From contig JADJRC010000012.1 in assembly GCA_016712415.1 (NCBI GenBank), forward strand, positions 154,440 through 218,439: 64,000 nt of DNA, given 5' to 3'. The DNA comes from Lewinellaceae bacterium. Lineage in GTDB: Bacteria; Bacteroidota; Bacteroidia; Chitinophagales; Saprospiraceae. Each line of letters starts with the position of its first letter. Position 1 is the stretch's first letter. Shown here in pieces: positions 47,812 to 57,382 of this stretch. Under the pieces are notes generated by a model. It searched no databases. It was not told the origin of the DNA and worked only from the letters and a program-made list of their open reading frames with translations. Both the position numbers and the translations under genes were made by a program.

Positions 47812-50800
47812 ATGCGAAAGCGACTGCTATTACTCATCTCTCTGACCGTTTTTTCTTCTGTATTCCAGTATTCCTGCTCAAAGGTTGTCAAGACCGAAGC
47901 CTATTACCAGGCAATAGCCAGATATGTCTACGCCTATACGAGCGGGGCTATCGGGCGCAACGACGCCATACGGGTGCGTTTCACCGATCCGGCTGTCGGC
48001 GCCGACCAGATCGGGCAAAAGGTTGCCGCCGGCCTGTTTTCGGTATCCCCGTCCATCGGTGGAGATGCCGTGTGGGAAGATGATCGCACGATAAGGCTTC
48101 AGCCATCCGATCCGTTGCCTTATGGGAAACGCTTCAGCGGGACCGTCGCCCTCGGAAAAATATTTAAAGACGTACCCCGCGAGGCCAGGGTGTTTGAATT
48201 CTCGTTCAATGTCCGCGAACTGTCGTACGAAGTAATCACTGACGGACTGCGTACGGAGCATCCGGCTGACCTCAAACGACAGCAACTGGTTGGGCAAATC
48301 CTGACGAGCGACCCGGTAGACAATGCCGGTGTGGAAAAAATGTTGCGCGCCAGACAGGGCAACAAGACACTTTCCATCGGGTGGGTACACGGCGACAACG
48401 GGCTTACCCATGCGTTCTATGTCAATGAAGTGGAACGCGGAAACGTCCGCTCCAAGGTGGAGTTGAGCTGGACCGGCGACCCGATTGATGTGGACAAGGA
48501 TGGCAATGCTGAACAAATGGTGCCGGCGCTTGATGAGTTTGTTGTGCTCAGTGCCCGGGTTGCCCGCACGGAAGGCCAGTGCATAGTGCTCAACTTTTCC
48601 GACCCGGTCGCCCCGACCCAGGATATGAACGGCCTGATCCGGATTGATGATTACAGCGGCACGCACACCTTTGCCGTCGATGGCAATTTTGTTCGCGTGT
48701 ATCCAGGGGGGCGATTGTCCGGCGACCGCAACCTGCGCGTCGAAGCCGGCATCAGAAATATTGCCGGCGCTGCAATGAAGGAACGCAGCGACTGGCCTGT
48801 TGTTTTTGAAGACCTGAAGCCGGCGGTTCGCCTCGTCGGACGCGGGGTGATTATCCCGCAAGGCAACGGCGACGGCGTAATCTTTCCCTTTGAGGCTGTG
48901 GGCCTGAATGCCGTAGATGTAGAGGTGTTTAAAATCTACAACTCCAATATCCTTCAGTACCTGCAGGTGAACGAGATGGAAGGCGACTACCAGCTGGATC
49001 GTGTCGGCAAAATTGTAATGCAGAAAAAAATTACCCTGCGCGACCTTAATCCGGACGCGGATGCCCTTGCCTGGCGCCGCTATGCGCTCGATCTCAAGGA
49101 TATTGTGGCGCAGGATCCCGGCGCTATCTACCAGATCAGGCTGGCATTCCGCAGGGGTTATGCTACCTATACCTGTGTCACGGCCGATGACGGCGCCCCG
49201 CAAACCACCCAAAGCACCCCGGACCAACAGGAGGATGCTATGGCCCATGCAGGCAGCACCGATGAAAACGGCAACCTTGTCAGTATCATGGGCGATTACC
49301 GGGGTATTTATTTTTCAGGCGATTGGTACGACGACGAGGGCGACGGTTACAACTGGGGCAATCGGGACAACCCATGCATGCGGGAATACTACAACTACGA
49401 GCACTTTACCAAACGCAACGTGTTTGTCAGCAACCTGGGTATCACCGCCAAAAAAGGAAATGACAATTCGCTGTTTGTGGCTGTGACGGATTTGCAGACA
49501 GCTGAACCGGTGAACGGCGCCGATATTCAGCTGTTTAGTTATCAGTTGCAGCCCATCGCGAAAATGCGGACCGATGTTACCGGCGCCGCAGTATTTGAAG
49601 GGTTGCGCGAGGCCCCCTTCGTAGCAGTGGCCAGCCAGGGCAACAACAAAGGTTATCTGCGCATGGCAGATGGCAATACGCTGTCACTCAGCCGTTTCGA
49701 CGTAGCGGGCGTGGAGGCGCAAAAGGGCTTGAAGGGATATATTTATGGCGAACGCGGAGTTTGGCGTCCGGGTGACTCCCTCTACCTCAACTTTGTGCTG
49801 GAAGATAAAAAAGGCACACTGCCCGCCGGCCACCCCGTAACACTCGAACTGTCGGATCCCCGCGGCGCCCTGCAGTACCGTGCCGTGACCAGTAAAAGCG
49901 TTGGCGGCGTGTATGCGCTGCATTGTGCCACCCGGCAGGAGGCGCCAACGGGCGACTGGACGGCCAAAGTTCAGGTTGGCGGCGCAACGTTTACCAAACA
50001 ACTGAAAATTGAAACGGTAAAACCCAATCGACTAAAGATCAACCTGGATTTTGGGAAAAAAGAACTGACCGGCGCCGACAGGGACCTGAGCGGGAAACTA
50101 TCCGTCAACTGGCTGCATGGCGCCGTGGCGCGCGATCTTAAAGCGCGGGTAGAGTTGCAGATGCAGGCCGCAAAAACCGAGTTCAAAAACTTTAAGGATT
50201 TTGTCTTCGACGATCCGGCGCGATCGTTCTACAGCGACCCGCAGGTGTTGTTCGATGCGGGTATCGACAACAACGGACAGGCGTCTGTACCGCTTAAACT
50301 TGGTGAAAACAACACAGCCCCAGGCAAACTCATCGCCAATTTCAGGGTGCGCGCCTTTGAAAAAAGCGGCGATTTCAGCACCGATAATTTTGCCCTCGAC
50401 TATTTCCCGTACGACCGCTTTGTGGGTGTCCTGATTCCAACCAACCGCTGGGGGGCGAAAGAGATCGACCGCAACGGCGGGGAAGTGCAGTTTGTGGTGG
50501 TGGATAAAAACGGCAAGCCCCAGCCGAACAGGAAAATAGATGTCGGGCTATACCGCTGCGACTGGCGCTGGTGGTGGGATGGCGATGCCAATTCTGATGT
50601 CGCCCAGTTCAATTCAGCCAACCATGTAAATGCGCTCGAAAAGGCCACCCTGACCACAGACGGTCGTGGTATGGTCACCTGGAAAGTGCGTCCGGGCAAC
50701 TGGGGCCGTTTCCTGGTACGCGCCGTTGACCCGGAAGGCGGGCATGCGGGCGGCGACTTCTTCTGGAGCGGCTATCCCGACAACCTCGACGATATCAAAA

Positions 50801-53454
50801 GCCGGAATGCTGCTGCCATGCTGCCGTTTTCCATTGAAAAAGAGAAATACAGCACCGGCGAGGAGGTGATGCTGAAAGTGCCGGCAAGCGAGAACGGTCG
50901 TATTCTGCTGACCCTGGAAAATGGCGCCCGTGTAGCCAAACACATGTGGTTCGACGCCAAGGCGGGCGATAACATGATAAAGTTCAAGGCAACGGAGGAA
51001 ATGGCTCCTACAGTCTATGCACACATCAGCCTTATCCAGCCCCATGCTCAAACAAAAAATGACTTGCCCATACGGATGTATGGCGTGATGCCGGTAAATG
51101 TGGAAAACCCGCAGACACATCTTCAGCCACAACTGGAAATGCCTGATGTGCTAAAACCCGGAGAACCATTTTCCGTCAGCGTGCGGGAACAATCCGGCAA
51201 GGCATGCGCCTATACTATAGCCATCGTCGACGAGGGACTGCTCGATCTTACACGATTCAAAACCCCTGATCCCTGGAGTGTTTTTTATGCCCGGGAAGCC
51301 CTGGGGGTCAAAACCTGGGATGTGTACGATTATGTATTGGGCGCTTACGGCGCCGAACTGGAGCGTATTCTCAGCGTCGGCGGCGACGGCATCAACCAGA
51401 AAGCCCGGAATGCCGCCCAGGTGAATCGCTTCAAGGCTGCCGTCGTTAACATCGGGCCGTTTTTCCTGGAAAAAGGCAAAACGGCAAAGCACACGGTCAA
51501 ACTCGACAATTACGTCGGTTCTGTTCGGGCCATGCTCGTCTGTTCCGCACCGGCGCCGGGTAGCAAAGGCGCGTACGGCATGACCGAAAAAACCTGCCCG
51601 GTACGCAAACCGCTGATGATACTACCCACCTTACCCCGCGTGTTGGGGCCCGGAGAGACACTTCGCCTGCCGGTGGATGTATTCGCCATGGAGACCCAGG
51701 TGAAAAACGCAACAGTACGGGTACAGGAAAAATCCGGGCTGGTTTCCATACAAGGCGGGGCTGCCAATACCCTGCATTTCAATCAACCCGGCGAACAAAT
51801 GACCTATTTCGACCTGAAAGTGGGCTCCAGGACCGGCGTTGCAAAATTTACGATCACGGCACAGGGTGGGGGAGCGTCTGCTTCGGAAGAGATCGAACTG
51901 GTCATCCGCAACCCCAATCCGCTCGTCTCTGCAGTTTGGGAAGGCACAGTCGATCCGGGGCAGGAATGGTCGCAGCAATTTGATCCATCGGTGTATTCTG
52001 ATATCGCTTCAGCGGTACTGGAAGTCAGCGCTTTGCCCGCCATAAACCTGAGCAGGCACCTGGAATACCTGATCCAGTATCCGCACGGTTGTGTGGAGCA
52101 AACCACTTCTGCCGCATTCCCGCAGCTTTATGTCGATCTGCTGACGCCGTTGTCTCAGAAGCAAAAAGATGATATTACCGGAAATGTAACAGCTGCTATC
52201 GATAAACTGCGCAGTTTCCAGCAAAATGGAGGCGGTTTTTCCTATTGGCCGGGCAGTTCCGATATAAACGATTGGGCCAGTTCTTACGCCGGACATTTCC
52301 TGTTGGAAGCCAAAAGCAAGGGATACGCCATTCCGGCGGGTATGCTGGAGCAATGGGTGAGTTATCAAACCCAGAGCAGCCGAAACTGGAACAGCCTGAA
52401 CAGCAACTATTACGACAATGACCTGACACAAGCTTACCGGCTGTACACCCTGGCCCTGGCCGCCAGGCCGGATATTGCCGGTATGAACAGGCTGCGTGAG
52501 AAAAAGGACATGTATGCACAATGCGCTTATTTGCTCGCTGCGGCTTATGCCAAGGCAGGCAAAGCAGAAGCCGCAAAAGAGATCATCGCCGGTAAATGGC
52601 GCGACGACTGGCATTATGACTGGGGCGGCTATACTTATGGCAGCGACCTGCGCGACCGGGCGCTGATCCTGGAGACTTATACTGCCATAGGCGATGTCGG
52701 CCGCGCGCAATCCATGGCGGATTATGTCTGTTCCGAACTGGGTAAGGAACAGGACTGGTATTGGAACACACAAAGCCTGGCCACTTCGCTGCGCGCACTT
52801 TCCGCATATGTGACGAAAAATTTCAGCGGCAAGGGCGGCGCTTTTGCCTACAGGATTGGCAGTGGCGGATTCCGGAAAGGGGAGGGCAGCAAGCCGATCA
52901 ATACGGTGAGCCTCGATGGCGGAACAGCGGTAGCCGTAAAAAACAACGGCAAGGCCCGCCTGTTCACCCGCCTCATTGTCAACGGCCGGCCGGTAGTCGG
53001 CGACCAAAGCGCTGCTGCCAGCAATATTGCCATGGCGATCCGGTATACGGATACCAAAGGTAACCCGGTCGATATCAGCCGCCTGGCTCAGGGCACTGAT
53101 TTTGTGGCAGAAGTGACGGTCAGGCGCAACAGCAGTTTTAAGTTCCCTTTCAACGAAATGGCGCTGACCCAGGCTTTTCCTTCCGGTTGGGAAATCCTGA
53201 ATGCACGCATGAGCGGCGTTTCCGGAGTGGTGAACAGCCCTGCGGATTATGTGGATGTGCGCGACGACCGTGTCTATACCTATTTTGACCTGCCACAGCC
53301 TTATCATCCGAATCAATCCGACACGAGAGTTTACCGGATTCAACTCAATGCGGCCTATGCCGGCCGATATTATTTACCTACGGTGACCTGTGAGGCGATG
53401 TACGACAACCGGATACGGGCGAGTGCCCCTGGAAGGTGGGTGGAGGTGATATGA
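47812..53454 (+). CDS. Alpha-2-macroglobulin family lipoprotein with thioester
   Basis: The protein has 1880 residues from the ATG at 47812; the 14 codons upstream lack a signal. The lipoprotein-type signal ends at QYSCSK. Macroglobulin (MG) domains run from ~50 to ~1150, including GEVNGADIQLF-like (EPVNGADIQLF) and GYIYGERGVWRPGDSLYLNF (MG2/bait-side) blocks. The thioester motif GCVEQ is intact (Cys ~1427), followed by a terpenoid-cyclase-like toroid (NGGGFSYWPGSSDINDWASSY). A final beta domain closes it. Bacterial A2Ms trap proteases in the periplasm and often lie beside penicillin-binding protein 1C; no pbpC is adjacent here. A strong terminator follows. Confidence 0.92.
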   Translation: MRKRLLLLISLTVFSSVFQYSCSKVVKTEAYYQAIARYVYAYTSGAIGRNDAIRVRFTDPAVGADQIGQKVAAGLFSVSPSIGGDAVWEDDRTIRLQPSDPLPYGKRFSGTVALGKIFKDVPREARVFEFSFNVRELSYEVITDGLRTEHPADLKRQQLVGQILTSDPVDNAGVEKMLRARQGNKTLSIGWVHGDNGLTHAFYVNEVERGNVRSKVELSWTGDPIDVDKDGNAEQMVPALDEFVVLSARVARTEGQCIVLNFSDPVAPTQDMNGLIRIDDYSGTHTFAVDGNFVRVYPGGRLSGDRNLRVEAGIRNIAGAAMKERSDWPVVFEDLKPAVRLVGRGVIIPQGNGDGVIFPFEAVGLNAVDVEVFKIYNSNILQYLQVNEMEGDYQLDRVGKIVMQKKITLRDLNPDADALAWRRYALDLKDIVAQDPGAIYQIRLAFRRGYATYTCVTADDGAPQTTQSTPDQQEDAMAHAGSTDENGNLVSIMGDYRGIYFSGDWYDDEGDGYNWGNRDNPCMREYYNYEHFTKRNVFVSNLGITAKKGNDNSLFVAVTDLQTAEPVNGADIQLFSYQLQPIAKMRTDVTGAAVFEGLREAPFVAVASQGNNKGYLRMADGNTLSLSRFDVAGVEAQKGLKGYIYGERGVWRPGDSLYLNFVLEDKKGTLPAGHPVTLELSDPRGALQYRAVTSKSVGGVYALHCATRQEAPTGDWTAKVQVGGATFTKQLKIETVKPNRLKINLDFGKKELTGADRDLSGKLSVNWLHGAVARDLKARVELQMQAAKTEFKNFKDFVFDDPARSFYSDPQVLFDAGIDNNGQASVPLKLGENNTAPGKLIANFRVRAFEKSGDFSTDNFALDYFPYDRFVGVLIPTNRWGAKEIDRNGGEVQFVVVDKNGKPQPNRKIDVGLYRCDWRWWWDGDANSDVAQFNSANHVNALEKATLTTDGRGMVTWKVRPGNWGRFLVRAVDPEGGHAGGDFFWSGYPDNLDDIKSRNAAAMLPFSIEKEKYSTGEEVMLKVPASENGRILLTLENGARVAKHMWFDAKAGDNMIKFKATEEMAPTVYAHISLIQPHAQTKNDLPIRMYGVMPVNVENPQTHLQPQLEMPDVLKPGEPFSVSVREQSGKACAYTIAIVDEGLLDLTRFKTPDPWSVFYAREALGVKTWDVYDYVLGAYGAELERILSVGGDGINQKARNAAQVNRFKAAVVNIGPFFLEKGKTAKHTVKLDNYVGSVRAMLVCSAPAPGSKGAYGMTEKTCPVRKPLMILPTLPRVLGPGETLRLPVDVFAMETQVKNATVRVQEKSGLVSIQGGAANTLHFNQPGEQMTYFDLKVGSRTGVAKFTITAQGGGASASEEIELVIRNPNPLVSAVWEGTVDPGQEWSQQFDPSVYSDIASAVLEVSALPAINLSRHLEYLIQYPHGCVEQTTSAAFPQLYVDLLTPLSQKQKDDITGNVTAAIDKLRSFQQNGGGFSYWPGSSDINDWASSYAGHFLLEAKSKGYAIPAGMLEQWVSYQTQSSRNWNSLNSNYYDNDLTQAYRLYTLALAARPDIAGMNRLREKKDMYAQCAYLLAAAYAKAGKAEAAKEIIAGKWRDDWHYDWGGYTYGSDLRDRALILETYTAIGDVGRAQSMADYVCSELGKEQDWYWNTQSLATSLRALSAYVTKNFSGKGGAFAYRIGSGGFRKGEGSKPINTVSLDGGTAVAVKNNGKARLFTRLIVNGRPVVGDQSAAASNIAMAIRYTDTKGNPVDISRLAQGTDFVAEVTVRRNSSFKFPFNEMALTQAFPSGWEILNARMSGVSGVVNSPADYVDVRDDRVYTYFDLPQPYHPNQSDTRVYRIQLNAAYAGRYYLPTVTCEAMYDNRIRASAPGRWVEVI

Positions 53455-53475
53455 ATCGGAGTGATGGAAAAATAA

Positions 53476-53511
53476 AACGGCTGCCGGAGCACTCCCGGCG
53501 GCCGTTTTTTT
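53476..53511 (+). terminator. Terminator after the alpha-2-macroglobulin gene
   Basis: AACGGCTGCCGG (53476-53487) pairs with CCGGCGGCCGTT (53495-53506, one G-U pair), followed by a run of T to 53511. Confidence 0.92.
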
Positions 53512-54037
53512 CGTGATACTGTACTGTAATGGTGTAAGGGGTTGGATTCACAGGTTTTGCAGCGGTTACGGGCTATCGGCGGGAGCCGGCTGCCAGGAAG
53601 GACGCAACTTTCGGAAGTGTGCGCACCAAAAACAGCGTTGCAAGCGTAACGTACACAATAAGCATGATGTAGGAAGAATTAAAAGATGTGTGATGAAGTA
53701 TTGTAAATTACCCAACGAATATTTGGTGTTGGTCCCCAAAGGTGATGATTTTTTTTTAAACTATTACATAAATGCAGGAAAAGTTTTTGTTAAATCCTTG
53801 TTTGCAAAAAGTGTATCCGGCTTTCGCGAGCTTTGAAGTACTTTTGTGGCGGGTTTAAAGAAATCTGGGTGCATCCGGAGGTGATTTGAGCAAGAAAACG
53901 GTGAAAAAAATGCTGTTTTCAGTGTAATTGTCCTGCGTTTGCACAATTTCTTTATAGTCTTTTGCGAATCGTCTATACTTTTCGGAATCTCATTCGTTAC
54001 CCGTATTTAATTTCAAGCCAAAAAAAGTCACCGGAGT
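53512..54037. other. Intergenic region, no confident gene
   Basis: This stretch is AT-richer than its surroundings. A plus-strand open frame (53513-53836) begins with a non-family sequence and has no start signal that I trust. An exact -7-like TACTTTTG lies at 53839-53846, but it is ~190 bases from the next gene and lacks a -33. I see nothing else. Confidence 0.5.
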
Positions 54038-55039
54038 ATGGTATTTAACAACATACTTGAAACCATTGGCAAAACCCCGCTCATCCGACTCAATTCTGTA
54101 GTCTCTCATATTCCTGCTACGGTATACGCTAAGATAGAAGCGTTCAATCCCGGGCTGAGCGCCAAAGACCGCATTGCCTTGCACATGATCGAACGCGCCG
54201 AACGTTTGGGCCAACTCAAACCCGGTGGCACCGTTGTGGATGCCACGAGTGGCAATACGGGTTTCAGTCTTGCCATGGTTTGTGCCATCAAGGGCTACAA
54301 ATGCGTGCTTACTGTGACCAGCAAGATTTCAGAAGACAAACTCAATAACCTGCGCGCAATGGGCGCCGAGGTGATCATGTGTCCGCAGGATGCAGCACCC
54401 AACGACCCAAATTCCTATTACCGCCGCGCAGAGCAATTGGCCAAAGATATTCCGGGTGCTTATTACGTGAACCAGAATTTCAACCCCGACAATGCCGATG
54501 CGCACTACCTGTCGACCGGGCCCGAGATATGGGAACAAACCCAGGGACAGGTGACCTGCCTGATCGGCAGCGCCAGTACCGGGGGAACCCTCTGCGGTTC
54601 AGGGCGCTTCCTTCGCGAACAAAACCCGGATATGAAGGTTATCGCGGTAGATGCTTACGGCTCCGTGTTAAAAAAATACCACGAAACGGGCGTTTACGAT
54701 GAAAATGAAATTTATTCCTATCGTATCGAAGGCACCGGGAAAAATATCATACCTGCAAACGTTGATTTTGACCTGATCAACAAGTTTGTGAAGGTGACAG
54801 ACCAGGATAGCGCCTTGCGCGCCCGGTCCATTGCACGGCAGGAAGGTATGCTTGTCGGTTATTCCAGTGGAGCCGCTTTGCAGTGCCTTGAGCAGATCAA
54901 GGATGATCTGACCAAAGATGATGTAGTCGTGCTCATCTTTGCCGATCACGGTTGCAAATACGTCAGCAAGGTATTTAGCGACAAGTGGATGGAGGCCCAG
55001 GGTTTTTTGCCACAAAAAGCGATGGTGGAAATTTGCTGA
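54038..55039 (+). CDS. Cysteine-synthase-family PLP enzyme (candidate cysteate synthase)
   Basis: The protein has 333 residues of the fold type II PLP family. The Schiff-base Lys is K43 in GLSAKDRIA (usually SVKDR). The substrate-loop TSGNTGFSLA and phosphate-loop GSASTGGTLCG are present. The region after the loop (TVTSKISEDKLNNLRAMGAE) differs from O-acetylserine sulfhydrylases. It could make cysteine, or from context cysteate: it lies two genes upstream of an alpha-oxoamine synthase, as expected for capnine-type sulfonolipid synthesis. Cytoplasmic. The assignment to cysteate rather than cysteine is inference. Confidence 0.85.
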   Translation: MVFNNILETIGKTPLIRLNSVVSHIPATVYAKIEAFNPGLSAKDRIALHMIERAERLGQLKPGGTVVDATSGNTGFSLAMVCAIKGYKCVLTVTSKISEDKLNNLRAMGAEVIMCPQDAAPNDPNSYYRRAEQLAKDIPGAYYVNQNFNPDNADAHYLSTGPEIWEQTQGQVTCLIGSASTGGTLCGSGRFLREQNPDMKVIAVDAYGSVLKKYHETGVYDENEIYSYRIEGTGKNIIPANVDFDLINKFVKVTDQDSALRARSIARQEGMLVGYSSGAALQCLEQIKDDLTKDDVVVLIFADHGCKYVSKVFSDKWMEAQGFLPQKAMVEIC

Positions 55040-55166
55040 TACACCGGCAATAACGGCCGGAAATATTATTCCAGAACTGACATTCGTCTGAATATTCTTT
55101 TCGCCTGAACCCTAACCTTTGCGCTGTCAATCGCAACCCATACCACAGGACAAATTTTTCGCTCGA

Positions 55167-56024
55167 ATGAAACTGCTCCCTATCGAACGCCGTACGGGTC
55201 TTACCCGTGAGGAGTTTATTGAAAACTATCTTAAAGCTAAACGACCCGTGGTGTTCACAGACCTTGCCAGGGACTGGGCAGCCACCACAAAATGGACATT
55301 TGATTATTTTAAAAAGGAATATGGCCATCTGGAGGTGCCTATCGTTGGCCCCGATTTTCACAAGCCCGGACCGAACTACATGAAAAGCAACCTGACTATG
55401 AAGTTCGGCGATTACCTGGATATGATTCAAAAGGGTCCGACAGAGTACCGGATATTTCTTTGGAACATATTTGATTATGCCCGCGACCTGATCCATGATG
55501 TGTCCAATCCAACCATTACGGATGGCTGGGTCGACAAATATCCCTTTATGTTTTTCGGTGGCGCCGGCGCGGTCACCAATCTCCACTACGACATCGACTG
55601 TTCCAACGTATTCCATACCCACTTCCGGACACGTAAGCATATTGTGTTGTTTGACCAGCAACAGAATCCGTTTCTTTACCAGCATCCCTATACCGTGCAG
55701 AGTCATGTCAATCCTCTTCAGCCGGATTATGAGAAGTATCCGGCGCTGGAGAAAGCCACCGGCTATGAAACGGTCCTGACCCATGGCGAAACGGTATTCA
55801 TACCCGCCATGTGGTGGCATTACATCGTATATGTAGATGGCGGCTATTCCATCAGCCTCCGTTCGCGCGATAATGTGCTGACACAGGCAAAAGGACTGTG
55901 GAATATTACCCGCCATTTCGTCATCGATAAAGGCATGAATACCATTATGGGATCGAAGTGGAAAACCTGGAAAGAGGAACAGGCTGTAAGAAATGCAAAA
56001 GCAGCAATGGCGACAGCAGGCTAA
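55167..56024 (+). CDS. JmjC-like cupin (Fe(II)/2-oxoglutarate oxygenase-like)
   Basis: About 286 residues from the ATG at 55167; the upstream extension from a TTG at 55119 is doubtful. The cupin_8/JmjC iron-binding facial triad is visible: H140-Y-D142 in NLHYDIDCSNVF and H218 in MWWHYIVYVDGGYSIS. The opening RRTGLTREEFIENYLKAKRPVVFTDLA is typical of these hydroxylases. Family members hydroxylate proteins or small molecules using Fe(II) and 2-oxoglutarate. Between the cysteine-synthase-like gene and the alpha-oxoamine synthase it may modify the lipid made by them; this is untested. Confidence 0.85.
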   Translation: MKLLPIERRTGLTREEFIENYLKAKRPVVFTDLARDWAATTKWTFDYFKKEYGHLEVPIVGPDFHKPGPNYMKSNLTMKFGDYLDMIQKGPTEYRIFLWNIFDYARDLIHDVSNPTITDGWVDKYPFMFFGGAGAVTNLHYDIDCSNVFHTHFRTRKHIVLFDQQQNPFLYQHPYTVQSHVNPLQPDYEKYPALEKATGYETVLTHGETVFIPAMWWHYIVYVDGGYSISLRSRDNVLTQAKGLWNITRHFVIDKGMNTIMGSKWKTWKEEQAVRNAKAAMATAG

Positions 56025-56054
56025 CCTGCTTCGCCCCTGGAATTTCGGCCCCAT

Positions 56055-56105
56055 CATTCCCCAATTCATCATTCATCATTAACCATTCACCATTCATCAT
56101 TCTAA
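56055..56105. repeat. ATTCATC/ATTCACC low-complexity spacer
   Basis: The spacer before the oxoamine synthase gene is built from degenerate ATTCATC-type 7-9-base words. A similar spacer lies at about 15091-15120 beside the aldo/keto reductase gene. Confidence 0.6.
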
Positions 56106-56111
56106 AAAAGA

Positions 56112-57356
56112 ATGGATCTATTCGACAGAATTCTAAAACAAGCCGGTCCGCTCGGCAAATACGCTGAGGTGGCTGAAGGTTATTATATGTTTCCCCAACT
56201 GGAAGGAGAACTGGGCAATCGTATGATATTCAAGGGAAAAGAGGTCGTATGCTGGAGCATCAACAACTATCTCGGACTTGCCAACCATCCGGAGGTGCGA
56301 AAGACCGACGCGGAAGCCGCTGCCCGCTGGGGACTGGCATATCCGATGGGCGCCCGTATGATGTCGGGGGAGACGAAACTGCACCAGAAACTTGAAACAC
56401 AACTGGCGAATTACGTCGGTAAAGAAGCCGGATACCTGGTAAACTATGGATACCAGGGCGTACTTTCTGCCATTGATACCCTGCTCACCAGGCACGATGT
56501 GGCGGTGTACGACGCAGAAAGCCATGCCTGCATCGTGGATGCCATGCGCATGCATATGGGCAAACGATTTGCCTACACGCACAACGATATAGGCAGTCTG
56601 GAGAAATGCCTGGAGCGCGCCAGGCGCCTCACCGAGGGCACCGAAGGCGGAATTCTTGTCATCACAGAAGGGGTGTTCGGTATGCGCGGCGATCAGGGCA
56701 GACTGCGCGAAATTGTGATGCTCAAAGAAAAATACGGTTTCCGACTGTTTATCGACGATGCGCACGGGTTTGGTATGCTGGGAAAAACCGGCGCCGGCGC
56801 TGCTGAAGAGCAAGGCGTAACCGATGAAATTGACATATATTTCAGCACTTTTGCAAAGAGCATGGCGCTGATCGGCGGCTTCCTTGCCGGACAATCGGAT
56901 ATTATCCGGTTTTTGAAATACAACATGCGTTCCCAGATATTCGCCAAATCGCTGCCTATGCCGTTGGTGGAGGGACTGCTCAAGCGTTTCGAGTTGCTGC
57001 GCGACCACCCCGAATATCGGGAAAAATTGTGGCACAACGTACATATGCTGCAGAGCGGCCTCAAGGCACGCGGTTTCGATATTGGCGATACCAACACCTG
57101 TGTAACGCCGGTTTACATGAATGGCGAAGTCGAAGAGGCTATGGCCCTGGTAAAGGACATGCGGGAACATTACGGTGTGTTCTGTTCCATTGTAGCGTAT
57201 CCGGTTATTCCCAAAGGCATGATTATCCTGCGCCTGATCCCGACGGCTGTACATACCGAAGAAGACATTCGCATTACACTCGATGCCTTTACCGCCGTGG
57301 GTGAAAAGTTGAAATCGGGCGCATACAAGAACTATGTTCCGGATCTAATGGTATAA
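56112..57356 (+). CDS. PLP-dependent alpha-oxoamine synthase (SPT/CFAT-like)
   Basis: The protein has 414 residues. Family marks are NNYLGLANHP, GARMMSGETKLHQKLE, YLVNYGYQGVLSAID, VYDAESHACIVDAMRMH, IDDAHGFGMLGKTGAGA and the PLP Lys249 in FSTFAKSMALIGGF. This group condenses an amino acid with an acyl thioester, as in serine palmitoyltransferase, KBL, BioF and cysteate fatty-acyl transferase (CFAT). The length fits the SPT/CFAT branch. A cysteine-synthase-like gene two positions upstream favours CFAT, which would start capnine synthesis; SPT for sphingolipids is the main alternative. Confidence 0.87.
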   Translation: MDLFDRILKQAGPLGKYAEVAEGYYMFPQLEGELGNRMIFKGKEVVCWSINNYLGLANHPEVRKTDAEAAARWGLAYPMGARMMSGETKLHQKLETQLANYVGKEAGYLVNYGYQGVLSAIDTLLTRHDVAVYDAESHACIVDAMRMHMGKRFAYTHNDIGSLEKCLERARRLTEGTEGGILVITEGVFGMRGDQGRLREIVMLKEKYGFRLFIDDAHGFGMLGKTGAGAAEEQGVTDEIDIYFSTFAKSMALIGGFLAGQSDIIRFLKYNMRSQIFAKSLPMPLVEGLLKRFELLRDHPEYREKLWHNVHMLQSGLKARGFDIGDTNTCVTPVYMNGEVEEAMALVKDMREHYGVFCSIVAYPVIPKGMIILRLIPTAVHTEEDIRITLDAFTAVGEKLKSGAYKNYVPDLMV

Positions 57357-57382
57357 TTGCAGGGAATTAACGGGGCTGTACC

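Noticed and set aside
52009..53343. Minus-strand open frame of 444 codons opposite the alpha-2-macroglobulin gene
   Set aside because: It is antisense to a gene with clear family motifs and has no domain of its own. The same applies to minus-strand frames at 6337-7557, 47878-49248 and 3650-4609.
53513..53836. 107-codon open frame after the alpha-2-macroglobulin terminator
   Set aside because: It begins next to the terminator, starts on an unsupported codon, and has no family similarity or coding pattern that I trust.
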